A stretch of DNA of 64,000 nt from QHXM01 sp032160705 (GCA_032160705.1 JAVHVE010000065.1:62001-126000); one strand, 5' to 3'. Counted from the stretch's first letter, positions 7,257-17,059 are shown. The notes: generated by a model not told the origin, from the letters alone. Made by a program: numbers and translations.

Positions 7257-8879
7257 ATGCACCCGCTCAAGCTTCATACCAAGACGACACTGCTTGCTTG
7301 TGCCATCACGCTCGCCGTGCTGGGCGTTGTCCTGGCGCTGGTCAGCATGCGCGTTGCCGAGCACATCAGGGAAGAGCAAAAAGCACTGGCGGAGCTACAG
7401 GCAGTAAGTCTCGCCGAGCACATCAGTGAATTGCCTGAGCCGCGCGATCCGCAAGCGCTCGCCCGCTCGGCGACGCTGGCGCACGGTGTGCGGCCTGATG
7501 CCGTGACAGTGCGCGTCTGGGAGAGAGTGGGCGGCGTCTTTGTCCCCGTCGTTGCCTCTTCCGACAGCGCGCCGGTCGAGGACATCCCGGAAGATGCCAA
7601 AGAGGTTTTGCGCGGCGGGCTTGCTACCAGAAGCGTCAGCGCGCAGCCTGTCGGAGCAAACGATTCGCTCTATCGTGTCTTCGCACCCATCACGGAAAAC
7701 GGGCGCGTGAGCGGTGCTGTCGAGGTGATCGAAAAGCTGGATGACGCTCCGGCGATTGCCTTCCGCTACGGGCGCGGCGCTATCTGGATAGCACTCATCG
7801 CGGTCGCCCTGATTACCCTCGGCGTTTACCTTCTCTTTCGTTACCTCGTCTACCGGCCAGTTGAGCATTTGCTCAATGCGATGTCGCGCGCCAAAGCCGG
7901 GGACTTGAAGGCGCAAGCGCCGATCATGGCCGAAGACGAACTCGGAGTCTTGTCGCGCGAATACAACGACCTCACAGCGCGCTTGCTGGAGATGACCGAG
8001 GAACGCGAGGCGCAGAAGCAACTCCTGCAAGAGCGTGTGCGCGAAGCCACCCTTGAGCTGGCAGAGCGCAACACGCAACTGGAAGAAACGAATCTTGAGC
8101 TGTGGCAGACGACCCGCAGGTTGACGACGCTGGAAAGGCTCGCCGCCGCCGGACAGACCGCCGCTCAGTTCGCGCACGAGGTTGGAACTCCGCTCAATCT
8201 CATCAGCGGGCATGTTCAATTGCTGCACATGAACTTGCGCCAGGACCCTGAAGCCGCGCAAGCTCGGCTGGAAACCATCAACATGCAGATCGAGCGGATC
8301 GAGCGCATCGTCAGAGGAATGCTGGATCGTACAAGACCTGAAGCGCCCGCGCTCGTTCCGCTCGACCTTAATTCACTTCTGAGCAGAACGTTTGATGTGA
8401 CAGCCCCGGCGCTCGAATCACGCGGCGTCCGGCTCGTCACCTCTCTGGAGCCTCAGCTTCCGCTCATCAAAGGCGACGCAGACCGTTTGCAACAGGCCTT
8501 CATCAATCTTTTCAACAACGCGCTGGACGCGATGGCCGAAGGAGGCGAGTTGCGCGTCAGGACTTTCAGCGAAAGCCTTGAGACAGATGATGGCGCACAT
8601 TACTCGTCAGTCGAATTCGCCGACACAGGCTGTGGGATGACGCCCGAAGTTCAAGCCAGAATCTTCGATCCGCTGTACACAACTAAAGAGAGAGGCAGGG
8701 GAACAGGCCTGGGGCTGGTCGTCGTCAGTCAGGTGGTCAGCGATCACTGCGGGCATGTCGAAGTAGTGAGCGAGCCGGGAGGCGGCGCGCGCTTCGTTCT
8801 CAGATTTCCGGTCGCGCCGGACGGATTAACCGGAGCAGCCATCTCTGAGGATTTGGTGGAGTCGGTGGAGAGCAGCTAA
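7257..8879 (+). CDS. Sensor histidine kinase, NtrB/ZraS-like
   Basis: A 540-residue inner-membrane histidine kinase. TM1 is at about 10-31, a periplasmic sensor region follows to about 172, TM2 is at about 174-196, and a HAMP linker (YRPVEHLLNAMSRAKAGDL) follows. A coiled coil spans about 240-300. The phosphorylated His is in AQFAHEVGTPLN (His307). The ATPase domain carries an N box (NLFNNALDAM), a DTGCGM box and a GRGTGLGL box. It is encoded 155 bp before an NtrC-type regulator and is very likely its partner. The periplasmic domain matches nothing I can name, so the stimulus is unknown. No clear ribosome site precedes the ATG. Confidence 0.9.
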   Translation: MHPLKLHTKTTLLACAITLAVLGVVLALVSMRVAEHIREEQKALAELQAVSLAEHISELPEPRDPQALARSATLAHGVRPDAVTVRVWERVGGVFVPVVASSDSAPVEDIPEDAKEVLRGGLATRSVSAQPVGANDSLYRVFAPITENGRVSGAVEVIEKLDDAPAIAFRYGRGAIWIALIAVALITLGVYLLFRYLVYRPVEHLLNAMSRAKAGDLKAQAPIMAEDELGVLSREYNDLTARLLEMTEEREAQKQLLQERVREATLELAERNTQLEETNLELWQTTRRLTTLERLAAAGQTAAQFAHEVGTPLNLISGHVQLLHMNLRQDPEAAQARLETINMQIERIERIVRGMLDRTRPEAPALVPLDLNSLLSRTFDVTAPALESRGVRLVTSLEPQLPLIKGDADRLQQAFINLFNNALDAMAEGGELRVRTFSESLETDDGAHYSSVEFADTGCGMTPEVQARIFDPLYTTKERGRGTGLGLVVVSQVVSDHCGHVEVVSEPGGGARFVLRFPVAPDGLTGAAISEDLVESVESS

Positions 8880-8882
8880 GAC

Positions 8883-9010
8883 AAGTGAAGAGAGAAACGA
8901 TCCACGCGCGTCACACGAAACAACACGAAGGGACAGAACATGCTGAATGTTTAGTGTCATTTCGTGTTGCTTCGTGGATCGTTCGCTCGTCTTCTCTTGT
9001 TCTCTCACTT
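8883..9010. repeat. Imperfect inverted repeat between kinase and regulator genes
   Basis: AAGTGAAGAGAGAAACGATCC near the left end is complemented by GGATCGTTCG...TCTCTCACTT at the right, with inner CACGAAACAACACGAA against TTCGTGTTGCTTCGTG. It resembles the palindromic elements elsewhere, but its arms are not cleanly 7-bp periodic. Confidence 0.55.
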
Positions 9011-9034
9011 CGGTATAACACAGGCTGAAAAGAG

Positions 9035-10405
9035 ATGAAACGGATTCTCGTTGTTGATGACGACCGTGCGTCGTGCGAACTCCTGAGCGAGATTTTCGCT
9101 GCGCAGGGATGGAGCGCAGAAACCGCACAGACGCCCGCGCAGGCGTTGGAATTAGCGGCCAGAGGTCAGCCCGATTTAATCATCAGCGACATCAACCTTG
9201 AGGCAGAGCAGACCGGCCTCGATCTTCTGCAACAGCTTCGCGACCGCTGCCCCGTGATTCTCGTGACAGGATTCGGCACGCTCGAAGCGGCGGTCGAGGC
9301 CTCGCGCGAAGGCGCATGGGATTTCATCTCAAAACCGTTCAAGGTTGAGGAAGTGGTCGCGACCGTCCGTCGCGCTCTACAAAGGGAGACTTCCGCGAGT
9401 GCTGATGCCAGCACTCAAGAAGACCTCACCACGCGGTATGAAGAGGCTGGACTGACGGGGCGCGCTCCCGCGATGATCGAACTCTACAAGGAGATCGCCC
9501 GCGTCGCCCCGGCACGCACGACCGTGCTGGTGACGGGTGAATCCGGCACCGGCAAGGAACTGGTCGCGCGCGCCATCCACAAACACAGTCCGCGCCGAGA
9601 TAAAAGTTTCGTCGCAGTCAACTGCGGCGCGTTGACGGAGACGCTGCTTGAGGCGGAACTTTTCGGTCACGTGCGCGGTGCGTTTACGGGCGCGGTCGGA
9701 GATCGCCGGGGGCTTTGGGAAGAAGCTTCGGGTGGCACGCTCTTTCTAGACGAGATCGGCGAAACGAGTCCGGCGATGCAGGTCAAACTCCTGCGCGCCT
9801 TGCAGGACGGAGAGATCAAGCGCGTCGGGTCTTCGCAGACGGCGCGCTTTGATACGCGCGTCGTGGCTGCGACCAACCGTGATCTGGAAAAAGAAGTGAA
9901 AGCGGGAAGCTTCCGCGAAGACCTCTTCTATCGCCTGAGCGTCGTGACCATCCGTGTCCCTCCGCTCAGGGAAAGGCGCGGCGACATCCCCGTCCTCGCC
10001 GAACATTTTTTGCGCGCGGCGTCAGCGAAGGCCGGGCGGGGTCGGCTCAGGTTAGCGGAAGAAACTCTCAAGCTGCTGGTGGCCTACGGTTGGCCGGGAA
10101 ACGTGCGTGAGCTTGAATCGTTCGTCGAATACGCGGCGCTTCACGCACGCGGACGGGAAGTAATGCCGGAAGACTTGCCCGCCAAGATGCAGACCAACGA
10201 GGTTCGTGCTGCGTCGCGCTCTCCTCTGCCTGCCCTCTTTGAAGACCTGCCGTCGCTTGACGAGTTAGAGCGCCGCTACCTGCTTCATGTTCTAAAAACG
10301 GTTAATGGTAATCGCACGCGGGCGGCGGAGATTCTGGGCGTTGACCGGCGGACGCTGTACCGCATGGCCGAGCGATTCCGCATCGAACTGGACAAGGAGG
10401 GATGA
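9035..10405 (+). CDS. Sigma-54-dependent NtrC-family response regulator
   Basis: A 456-residue activator of sigma-54 promoters. The receiver domain at 1-120 has the acidic pocket DDD (8-10), phosphoacceptor Asp52 and a Lys in SKPFK. The AAA+ domain covers about 140-375 with Walker A GESGTGKE, the sigma-54-contacting GAFTGA loop, Walker B GTLFLDEIGE and an arginine-finger region RERRGDIP. The Fis-type helix-turn-helix is at the C-terminus (NRTRAAEILGVDRRTLYR). The upstream histidine kinase is the likely partner. No -24/-12 promoter was recognised nearby, so the regulon is not evident. The TGA stop forms the first bases of a palindromic element. Confidence 0.93.
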   Translation: MKRILVVDDDRASCELLSEIFAAQGWSAETAQTPAQALELAARGQPDLIISDINLEAEQTGLDLLQQLRDRCPVILVTGFGTLEAAVEASREGAWDFISKPFKVEEVVATVRRALQRETSASADASTQEDLTTRYEEAGLTGRAPAMIELYKEIARVAPARTTVLVTGESGTGKELVARAIHKHSPRRDKSFVAVNCGALTETLLEAELFGHVRGAFTGAVGDRRGLWEEASGGTLFLDEIGETSPAMQVKLLRALQDGEIKRVGSSQTARFDTRVVAATNRDLEKEVKAGSFREDLFYRLSVVTIRVPPLRERRGDIPVLAEHFLRAASAKAGRGRLRLAEETLKLLVAYGWPGNVRELESFVEYAALHARGREVMPEDLPAKMQTNEVRAASRSPLPALFEDLPSLDELERRYLLHVLKTVNGNRTRAAEILGVDRRTLYRMAERFRIELDKEG

Positions 10406-10533
10406 AAAGCAGGAGACAGAAGACAGCGAAAGGCAGAAGTCAGAATAAAAACAAAAGCGATTCTCCGCTTCTTCATTCTGGATTCCTGCTTTTCTCCTGT
10501 CTCCTGTCTTCTGTCTTCTGTCTCCTGCTTTTC
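10404..10533. repeat. Heptad-repeat palindromic element 2
   Basis: The ends are GAAAAGCAGGAGACAG and CTGTCTCCTGCTTTTC. The right arm repeats 7-bp words of the CTGTCTT/CTGTCTC type. The loop has GCGATTCTCCGC. It sits between the convergent NtrC-like gene (stop at its left edge) and the minus-strand gene at 10532 (stop at its right edge). With AAAAGC/GCTTTT ends it could act as a bidirectional terminator. Confidence 0.8.
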
Positions 10534-11032
10534 ATTGTTCCAGACTATCATCCAATCTTTTGTTAAGAGAGATCAGACGTGCTCTGGCGTCGCCAAGCGC
10601 CCCGTGCTGGACGTAGCGCTCGGCAGAGTCAATTTCCCTGAGCGTCTCCTCCAGCACGTCGAACCGTTTGCCCTGTTGCCTTCTCAGGTCTATGGCGTGA
10701 GCCGTGGCCGAGCGTGCCTGTGTCATGGCGCGCAGCGCCGCCGCGCTCTGGCGATTCTTCAGATACACGGTAGCCGCCGCGAGATGATCGCCCGCAGCTT
10801 CGATGTCGGCGTCGCGTTGCGGCAACTGCGGCGTGAAATGCACCGCCGGGCCGGGCGTGGCATGCGTTTGGGGGCTTTCTTCGGTCGTGATGGTTTCAAC
10901 GACAGGCGTGTGCCAGCTTGAAGATAATCCGATGAAGAGAAAAAGTGTGCAAAGACCGAGCGCGCCGAGAACAATCGAGCGACGCGACCGGAGCCTGCCT
11001 GCCAATGCCATCATCTGTTTCCGGTGTTTCAT
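10532..11032 (-). CDS. Hypothetical membrane-anchored protein
   Basis: A 166-residue protein from the chosen start MKHRKQ. A basic N-terminus (GRLRSRR) is followed by one transmembrane helix (about 20-38). A Pro/Thr linker then leads to a charged helical domain of about 100 residues rich in Arg, Ala and Asp, probably facing the periplasm. I do not recognise the family. A longer start at 11107 would add 25 residues that run through a hairpin at 11063-11100, so it is less likely. It is convergent with the NtrC-like gene and ends inside a palindromic element. Confidence 0.6.
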   Translation of the reverse strand: MKHRKQMMALAGRLRSRRSIVLGALGLCTLFLFIGLSSSWHTPVVETITTEESPQTHATPGPAVHFTPQLPQRDADIEAAGDHLAAATVYLKNRQSAAALRAMTQARSATAHAIDLRRQQGKRFDVLEETLREIDSAERYVQHGALGDARARLISLNKRLDDSLEQ

Positions 11033-11068
11033 GCGACCACTTACCGCTGCGATCAAAGAATAGCGAAA

Positions 11069-11097
11069 GGGCGCTGCTCTCCTCAAAAGCAGCGCCC
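11069..11097 (-). terminator. Hairpin between two minus-strand genes
   Basis: GGGCGCTGCT pairs perfectly with AGCAGCGCCC across a 9-base loop. It lies downstream of the small basic protein gene (ending at 11236) and upstream of the membrane-anchored gene. There is no strong T-run, so termination is only a suggestion. Confidence 0.4.
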
Positions 11098-11235
11098 CTT
11101 CGCGCACGCAAGCGGCCCTTGTTTTCGCCCTTGCCCCTTGCGACCTGCGGCCATCACAGTGTCATCTCGCCAGGACAACCTCTCGGCCACAGTTGTTAAG
11201 CTCTGTGAAGTGACCTGTCCGCGCTGCGGCCAGCG

Positions 11236-11472
11236 CTAAGTTCGCGTGTTGCTATTCGCATTCTTCGTGCTGTTTCTTTTCATCCGATTCCTTCGATGAG
11301 GCTTGCGGCGGCGCGAATGGCGACGTTTATTCTTGCTGACCTTCGCGGTTGTGGTCATGGTGGTTGACGAGTTCGTGTTTTGAGTCTTTCCCGTGCCGTT
11401 TGCGAGTGCGCCACTCGTGCCGAGCGCGAGCGCGATAACGAACGCTATTGCGAGTCCGAGTTTACTTCTCAT
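11236..11472 (-). CDS. Small exported, extremely basic protein
   Basis: A 78-residue protein. The signal peptide (MRSKLGLAIAFVIALALG, cleavage after ALA) is followed by a low-complexity Asn/Thr stretch. A very basic tail follows with runs such as KNKRRHSRRRKPHRRNRMKR. It has no cysteines. Such tails bind nucleic acid, LPS or acidic polymers, but the function is not established. The 11473-11721 stretch upstream holds no gene that I can support and would contain its promoter. Confidence 0.55.
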   Translation of the reverse strand: MRSKLGLAIAFVIALALGTSGALANGTGKTQNTNSSTTMTTTAKVSKNKRRHSRRRKPHRRNRMKRNSTKNANSNTRT

Positions 11473-11721
11473 ATCTCCTCGTTTCTCCTTCGATGCAGGC
11501 TGCTTTTAAACATCTTGATGATTCTATTTTGGGACGATGGCCGAGGAACTGCCGATCTTTAACTCATCCTCCGCCACACACCTATTCATCCACCGCAAGG
11601 TCTATGCCAGATTGTAGAAAGACTGAGAGCTTCATTTTCATCAGCTTTTAGAACAAATGAACGTCGTTGCAGACAGATGACTGTGTGGCATTTGTGCATG
11701 TGCCTCAAACGCGCCACACCA

Positions 11722-11810
11722 ATGATTGCGGAATGCAGATTTCTGATTGCGGATTGAAAAGCGGTTGAGTTACTCTTCAGCCCGCAATCTGAAATCCGCA
11801 TTCTAAAATT
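11722..11810. repeat. Heptad-repeat palindromic element 3
   Basis: The left arm words are TGCGGAA, TGCAGAT, TTCTGAT and TGCGGAT. The right arm (CGCAATCTGAAATCCGCATTC) is their complement. It ends 14 bases before the kinase start codon at 11825. Confidence 0.75.
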
Positions 11811-11824
11811 GGCACATTCGCCCC

Positions 11825-14566
11825 ATGACCAAGTGCCCTCATTGCCGAAAAGAGATTCCTGACGACAGAAGCTCGTGCCCTTCCTGCGGGACTGCGCTTG
11901 GCGACTCCTTTACGCCGACGCGCCTGCTGCCGGATGAAGGAAGCGGCGCAGCCGGTCAACAGGACGCAACGCGGCGCAAAGCTGCTGCGAACTCTTCGCG
12001 CTCCTCAACCTCGTTTGATTCGATTGACGATGCGCGGTTCACGCCCGGAACGACGCTCGCCGGTCGCTACCGGATCGTCAGTCTCCTGGGGCGCGGTGGG
12101 ATGGGCGAAGTTTACCGCGCCGACGACCTCAAACTGGGGCAGCCCGTCGCTTTGAAGTTTCTGCCCGAAACGCTTTCGACGGACGGTGCGGCGCTCGCTC
12201 GCTTTCATCGTGAAGTGCGCGTGGCGCGGCAAGTCTCGCATCGCAACGTCTGCCGCGTTTACGACATCGGCGAAATAGACGGCCAGCACTTTCTCTCGAT
12301 GGAGTTCATCAAAGGAGAAGAATTAGCTTCGCTCCTTCGGCGCATCGGACGACTCCCCGCCGATAAAGCTGTCGAGATTGCGCGCCAGCTTTGCGCTGGA
12401 ATCAGTGCCGCGCACGACAACAACGTCCTGCACCGCGACCTCAAGCCAGCCAACGTGATGATTGATGCGGACGGCAACGTGCGCGTCACGGACTTTGGGC
12501 TGGCGGGGCTCGCCGAAGAGATTCACAAGGATGAGGTGCGCGCCGGAACTCCCGCCTACATGGCTCCCGAACAACTTTCCGGGGAAGGTGTCTCCGTCAA
12601 AAGCGACATCTATAGCCTGGGTCTCGTGCTCTACGAAGTCTTCACGGGCAAGCGCGCCTTTGAAGCGGGAACGCTCGATGAGCTTCTCCGTTTGCGAAAG
12701 AGCGAGACAACGCCCACCACGCCTTCGAGCCTCGTTAAAGAGATTGACCCTCTGGTCGAGCGCGTCATCCTGCGCTGTCTGGAGAAAAATCCTAAAGACC
12801 GTCCCGCGTCGGCGCTTCAGGTGGCCGCCGCGCTTCCCGGTGGCGACCCGCTTCAGGCCGCGCTTGCCGCAGGCGAGACGCCTTCACCTGAGATGGTCGC
12901 CGCCGCGCCCAAAGAAGGTGCGCTGCGACCGATGGTGGCCACGGCACTGCTCGCTTCATTCCTTGTCCTGTACGCGCTCGCCTGCGTCTTTTCCGATAGC
13001 GTGTCTCTCTACAGCCTTGCGTCGCTCGATAAGTCGCCGGAGATTTTGCAGGAACGCGCCCGTGACATCATCAAGCGACTGGGCTACACGGACGTGCCTG
13101 CCGACAGCGCTTACGGGATGACTCCCAACGAAACTTACTTGCAGTACGTAATCGAGAATGACCAGTCACGCAATCGTTGGGACGCGCTGAAGACAGGGCA
13201 ACCGGCTGGGTTCAATTTCTGGTATCGCCAGAGTCCACGCTACATGAAAACATCCGGCGCTGAGCAGATCAGGGCTGATGATCCACCGGAAATATTTTCA
13301 GGGATGGCGCGAGTCTCACTTGATACTGAGGGGCGACTGCGACTTTTCTCTGCCGTCCCGGCACAGCGAGAAGAACCGGAGAACCGTAGCCCGGCATCAG
13401 CGCCGGACTGGTCAACTCTTTTCGCGGAAGCCGGATTCAATCAGGCGAATTTCCAGCCGGTCGAATCCGTCTGGGTTCCTCAGCACGCTTACGACGCGCG
13501 CGCCGCATGGGACGGCGTTTACCCGGCGCAGCCCTTTATCAAGATACACCTCGAAGCCGCCGCCTATCGCGGCAAGCCGATTTACTTCGAGGTCATCAAT
13601 CCGTGGGATGTGCCCGGTCGTCAGGTGCAGCGCCGGGAGAGCGCATCTGATCGTGTTCTGTACCTCTTGCTCATCATGATCGGGATAGTGGCGATGGTCG
13701 GGAGCGCGTTGCTCGCGCTCAAAAATCTGCGCCTCGGGCGCGGCGACCGGCGCGGCGCGTTCCGTTTGGCGCTCTTTGTCTTTACCCTCACCATGCTGAT
13801 TTATCTTTTCGACGCCCATCACACCTGGACAAACAGCGAGTTTGACTTGTTTTTTAGTTACATCCAGTCGGCTCTGCTCGCAGCGTTTTTCCTCTGGTTG
13901 CTATACATCGCGCTTGAGCCTTATGTCAGGCGGCGCTGGCCTGAAGTGATTATCGGCTGGACTCGGCTGCTGGCCGGTGAATTTCGTGACCCTCTGGTGG
14001 GACGAGATATTTTGATCGGCTCGGTCCTGGGCGCAGCTCTGATTACCAATAACTATCTCGTTGACCTCGTGCCGAAATGGCTGGGCTTGCCTCCCAATAA
14101 GCCTTTCATTGACGCGCATCTGATGCTCGGCATGCGCCGTTTTATGCCGGAATTCGCGGGTCTTTTCATGTCCTCATTTGTGATCGCTTTCGTCCTGCTC
14201 TTCATGCTGCTCCTGTTTTTTATCATCCTGCGGCGTAAATGGCTGGCCGCCGCTGCGACCTGGCTGGTGCTCGCCTCGCTTTTGGTCTTAGCTCATAGCG
14301 AAACACCGCTGGTGAGTCGGCTGTTCGGCCTGACCGGCGCTCTGATTTTTGTCGGCGGTCTCTACCGTTACGGGTTGCTGGCGCTGATTGTCGGCGGGTT
14401 CATTTTCCACTCGTGGGTCTTCTTTCCGATTACGACGAAGCTCTCGGCGTGGTGGGCTGCGGACTTCATCCCGGTCTTGATTATTTATGTCGCGCTCGTC
14501 GTCTATGCCTTCTACACGAGCCTGGCAGGACAGCCACTGTTTCGCGGCAAATTGTTGGAAGATTAA
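11825..14566 (+). CDS. Membrane Ser/Thr protein kinase with N-terminal zinc ribbon
   Basis: A 913-residue Hanks-type kinase. The zinc ribbon has Cys4, Cys7, Cys18 and Cys21. The kinase domain covers about 81-345: glycine loop LGRGGMGEVY, Lys111, catalytic HRDLKPAN (Asp205) and DFG (223-225), then GTPAYMAPEQ. A first TM follows at about 368-388, then an extracytoplasmic domain of about 200 residues. At least six further hydrophobic helices lie between about 617 and 905, more than the single TM of PknB-type kinases. The polytopic C-terminal half suggests that the kinase senses or regulates a membrane process. It is followed by a palindromic element and converges on pcrA. Confidence 0.9.
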   Translation: MTKCPHCRKEIPDDRSSCPSCGTALGDSFTPTRLLPDEGSGAAGQQDATRRKAAANSSRSSTSFDSIDDARFTPGTTLAGRYRIVSLLGRGGMGEVYRADDLKLGQPVALKFLPETLSTDGAALARFHREVRVARQVSHRNVCRVYDIGEIDGQHFLSMEFIKGEELASLLRRIGRLPADKAVEIARQLCAGISAAHDNNVLHRDLKPANVMIDADGNVRVTDFGLAGLAEEIHKDEVRAGTPAYMAPEQLSGEGVSVKSDIYSLGLVLYEVFTGKRAFEAGTLDELLRLRKSETTPTTPSSLVKEIDPLVERVILRCLEKNPKDRPASALQVAAALPGGDPLQAALAAGETPSPEMVAAAPKEGALRPMVATALLASFLVLYALACVFSDSVSLYSLASLDKSPEILQERARDIIKRLGYTDVPADSAYGMTPNETYLQYVIENDQSRNRWDALKTGQPAGFNFWYRQSPRYMKTSGAEQIRADDPPEIFSGMARVSLDTEGRLRLFSAVPAQREEPENRSPASAPDWSTLFAEAGFNQANFQPVESVWVPQHAYDARAAWDGVYPAQPFIKIHLEAAAYRGKPIYFEVINPWDVPGRQVQRRESASDRVLYLLLIMIGIVAMVGSALLALKNLRLGRGDRRGAFRLALFVFTLTMLIYLFDAHHTWTNSEFDLFFSYIQSALLAAFFLWLLYIALEPYVRRRWPEVIIGWTRLLAGEFRDPLVGRDILIGSVLGAALITNNYLVDLVPKWLGLPPNKPFIDAHLMLGMRRFMPEFAGLFMSSFVIAFVLLFMLLLFFIILRRKWLAAAATWLVLASLLVLAHSETPLVSRLFGLTGALIFVGGLYRYGLLALIVGGFIFHSWVFFPITTKLSAWWAADFIPVLIIYVALVVYAFYTSLAGQPLFRGKLLED

Positions 14567-14678
14567 AAGCGGAATCCAGAATCCAGAAGTCAGAATTCAG
14601 AATAAAAGGAAATCAGAAGAAAGCGGGTTGCAGCCGTTCATTCTGGCTTCTGGCTTCTGACTCCTGGATTCTGCTTTT
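14565..14678. repeat. Heptad-repeat palindromic element 4
   Basis: The left arm words are AATCCAG, AATCCAG, AAGTCAG and AATTCAG. The right arm words are TTCTGGC, TTCTGGC, TTCTGAC and TCCTGGA, ending GCTTTT. It lies between the convergent kinase and helicase genes, with both stop codons at its edges. Confidence 0.8.
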
Positions 14679-17056
14679 CACGCCTTCTCTAGCCCCGCGT
14701 ACTTTTCAATCAGCTTCTTCTGTCCAAAGCCCGGAAAACTGACGGTGAGCTTCGCCGAATCGCCCGTGCCTTCGCGCCTGAGGACGAGGCCGCGCCCATA
14801 TTTCGGATGACGAACGTGCGAGCCGGGCGTGAAGTCGCCGCCACCCGAAGACGAAGAGTCGCGTGTCCCGGCATTCGAGGCGCTGGCCGCGCGGCGTTTG
14901 ATGGTTGGCTCGGCTTGAGATTTGTAATCAGAGCTTCCCAGGGTTTGCCCGCGCTTGCGGAAAAACTCCGCGATGGAATCAACGCTGTCGTAAGTCTTGC
15001 CTGAGAACTTGGTGCGCTCACGCGCGTCGCCCCGGAGCGCGCTTGCGGCGTGCTTGTTCTCAAGTGTGGCGGAGCTACGCGCAAACGCGAGCCAGGAGTT
15101 CCCGCGCGAGAGGTCTTCCATCAAATCGAGCGGCATCTCGTTCAAAAACTGCGAAGGCTCAGATGCCATCTCTTCGCCATAGACGCGCCGCTTCATCGCG
15201 TGCGTCACGTACAAAAATCTTTCGGCGCGCGTGATCGCGACGTAGCAGAGCCTGCGCTCTTCTTCCAACTCCGCCGGGTCTGTGGCGGAGCGCGAGTGCG
15301 GAAAGAGGCCGTCTTCGAGACCGACAATGAAGACGAGCGGAAACTCCAAACCCTTGGCCGCGTGCATCGTCATCAGGGTGACGGGAGCATCACGCTTGTA
15401 CTGGTCTGTATCCGAAACGAGCGCGGCGTGGTCTATGAAGTCGCGCAAGCCTTCATTTTCCTGCTTGTCATAATCAACCGCTGCGTTGACCAACTCCTGC
15501 AAGTTTTCGAGCCGCGCTTCCGCTTCGTCCGAGTTTTCGGTCTTCAGGGCATTCTCATAGCCCGTATCCAGAATCGCCGCTTTCACCACATCTGAGACAG
15601 GCGAATCTGAGGCGGAAGCATTGGTCGCCGCGCTGACGAGATTGGTGATGATTTGCTGGAAGTTTTTGAGCGCAGAAATGGCGCGCGGACTCAAGCCCTG
15701 TCCCTGTTCGGTCAGAATAGCGATGGTCTCCCAGTGTGAGACGCCATAGTCTTTGGCGCGGCGCGCGATTTCGTCCAAAGTCTGTTTGCCCAGGCCACGC
15801 GTCGGGCTATTGATAATTCGCATCAGCGCGATGGAATCGTGCGGATTGAGCGCGAGTTTCAGGTAGGAGATGATGTCGCGCACCTCCATGCGCTCGTAGA
15901 AGGAAAAGCCGCCGACGATGTTGTACGCGAGGCCAACACGCCTCAGAGCTTCTTCAAAGACGCGCGACTGAGCATTGGTGCGGTACAGCACGGCGGCGCG
16001 AATGTCTTCTTCGGCGCGGCGATGTTCTTCGATTTTCGCGGCGACGAAACGCGCTTCCGCGTCCGCGTCGAAAGCCTGGTAGTAGCGTATGCGCTCGCCT
16101 GAAGGATTGGCCGTCCAGAGAGTTTTACCTTTGCGCTCCGTGTTGTGTTTGACGACCGCGCCCGCCACGTCAAGAATCGTTTGCGTCGAGCGGTAATTCT
16201 GCTCCAAGCGAATAACTTTCGCGTTCGGGTAGTGCTGCTCGAAGTTGAGAATGTTCGTGATGTCCGCGCCTCGCCATTTGTACACACTTTGATCTTCGTC
16301 CCCGACGACACAGATGTTCTGCTGCTTCTCCGTCAGGAAACGAATCAGCGCGAACTGAAGCATGTTGGTGTCCTGGTATTCGTCAACGAGGATGTAACGA
16401 AACTTGTCGTTGTAATACTCGCGCACTTCGGGGACGCGCCGCAGCAGTTGGACGGTTTTAATCAGGAGGTCGTCGAAGTCGAGCGCGTTATTGTTGACGA
16501 GACGCTCCTCGTAGAGCTTGAAGACGCGAGCGATGGCCGCGCGCTTTTCGTCGCTGTATTCGACGCGGGCGGCATAGGATTCGGCGTCGTCACCGTTGCG
16601 ATTCTTTGCGCCGGAGATCGCGCCCTGTGTGGCGCGCGGCCCCAGTTGCTTCTCGTCATAGCCCGAATCCCTGATGCACGCTTTGATGAGCCGCACGGAA
16701 TCGTCCTGATCGTAGATGGTGAAAGACCGCGTGTAGCCCGCACCCAATTTTTCAATGTCACGGCGCAGGACGCGAACGCAGAGGCTATGAAAGGTCGAGA
16801 TGAGCGGCGCGCTCGCCAAAGGCGTTCCCGCCAGGAGCGCACGGACGCGCTCGCGCATCTCCTCCGCCGCTTTGTTCGTGAACGTGACGGCGAGAATGTT
16901 GTACGGGGCGACACCACGTTCCGCAATCAGGTACGCGATGCGATGCGCGATGACGCGCGTCTTGCCTGAACCTGCGCCCGCCAGAATAAGCAACGGCCCG
17001 TCTGTTTCGACAACCGCCTCGCGCTGCTGTTGATTTAGTGATGAAAGAAAGTCCAT
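14678..17056 (-). CDS. pcrA: ATP-dependent DNA helicase PcrA/UvrD
   Basis: A 792-residue superfamily 1A 3'-5' helicase used in nucleotide excision repair, mismatch repair and clearing of stalled replication or transcription complexes. The Q motif region (LNQQQREAV) is followed by Walker A GAGSGKT (27-33), motif II VDEYQDTN, motif III VGDEDQSVYKWRGAD and motif V HAAKGLEF. The last 45 residues (HPKYGRGLVLRREG...) form the Tudor-like tail that in PcrA contacts RNA polymerase. Length and order are normal. The PcrA and UvrD labels cannot be separated on sequence alone. Confidence 0.93.
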   Translation of the reverse strand: MDFLSSLNQQQREAVVETDGPLLILAGAGSGKTRVIAHRIAYLIAERGVAPYNILAVTFTNKAAEEMRERVRALLAGTPLASAPLISTFHSLCVRVLRRDIEKLGAGYTRSFTIYDQDDSVRLIKACIRDSGYDEKQLGPRATQGAISGAKNRNGDDAESYAARVEYSDEKRAAIARVFKLYEERLVNNNALDFDDLLIKTVQLLRRVPEVREYYNDKFRYILVDEYQDTNMLQFALIRFLTEKQQNICVVGDEDQSVYKWRGADITNILNFEQHYPNAKVIRLEQNYRSTQTILDVAGAVVKHNTERKGKTLWTANPSGERIRYYQAFDADAEARFVAAKIEEHRRAEEDIRAAVLYRTNAQSRVFEEALRRVGLAYNIVGGFSFYERMEVRDIISYLKLALNPHDSIALMRIINSPTRGLGKQTLDEIARRAKDYGVSHWETIAILTEQGQGLSPRAISALKNFQQIITNLVSAATNASASDSPVSDVVKAAILDTGYENALKTENSDEAEARLENLQELVNAAVDYDKQENEGLRDFIDHAALVSDTDQYKRDAPVTLMTMHAAKGLEFPLVFIVGLEDGLFPHSRSATDPAELEEERRLCYVAITRAERFLYVTHAMKRRVYGEEMASEPSQFLNEMPLDLMEDLSRGNSWLAFARSSATLENKHAASALRGDARERTKFSGKTYDSVDSIAEFFRKRGQTLGSSDYKSQAEPTIKRRAASASNAGTRDSSSSGGGDFTPGSHVRHPKYGRGLVLRREGTGDSAKLTVSFPGFGQKKLIEKYAGLEKA

Positions 17057-17059
17057 AAC

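Noticed and set aside
11814..11824. Sigma-54 promoter (TGGCAC) before the Ser/Thr kinase
   Set aside because: TGGCAC at about 11810 is not followed by a TTGC-type -12 element at the right spacing.
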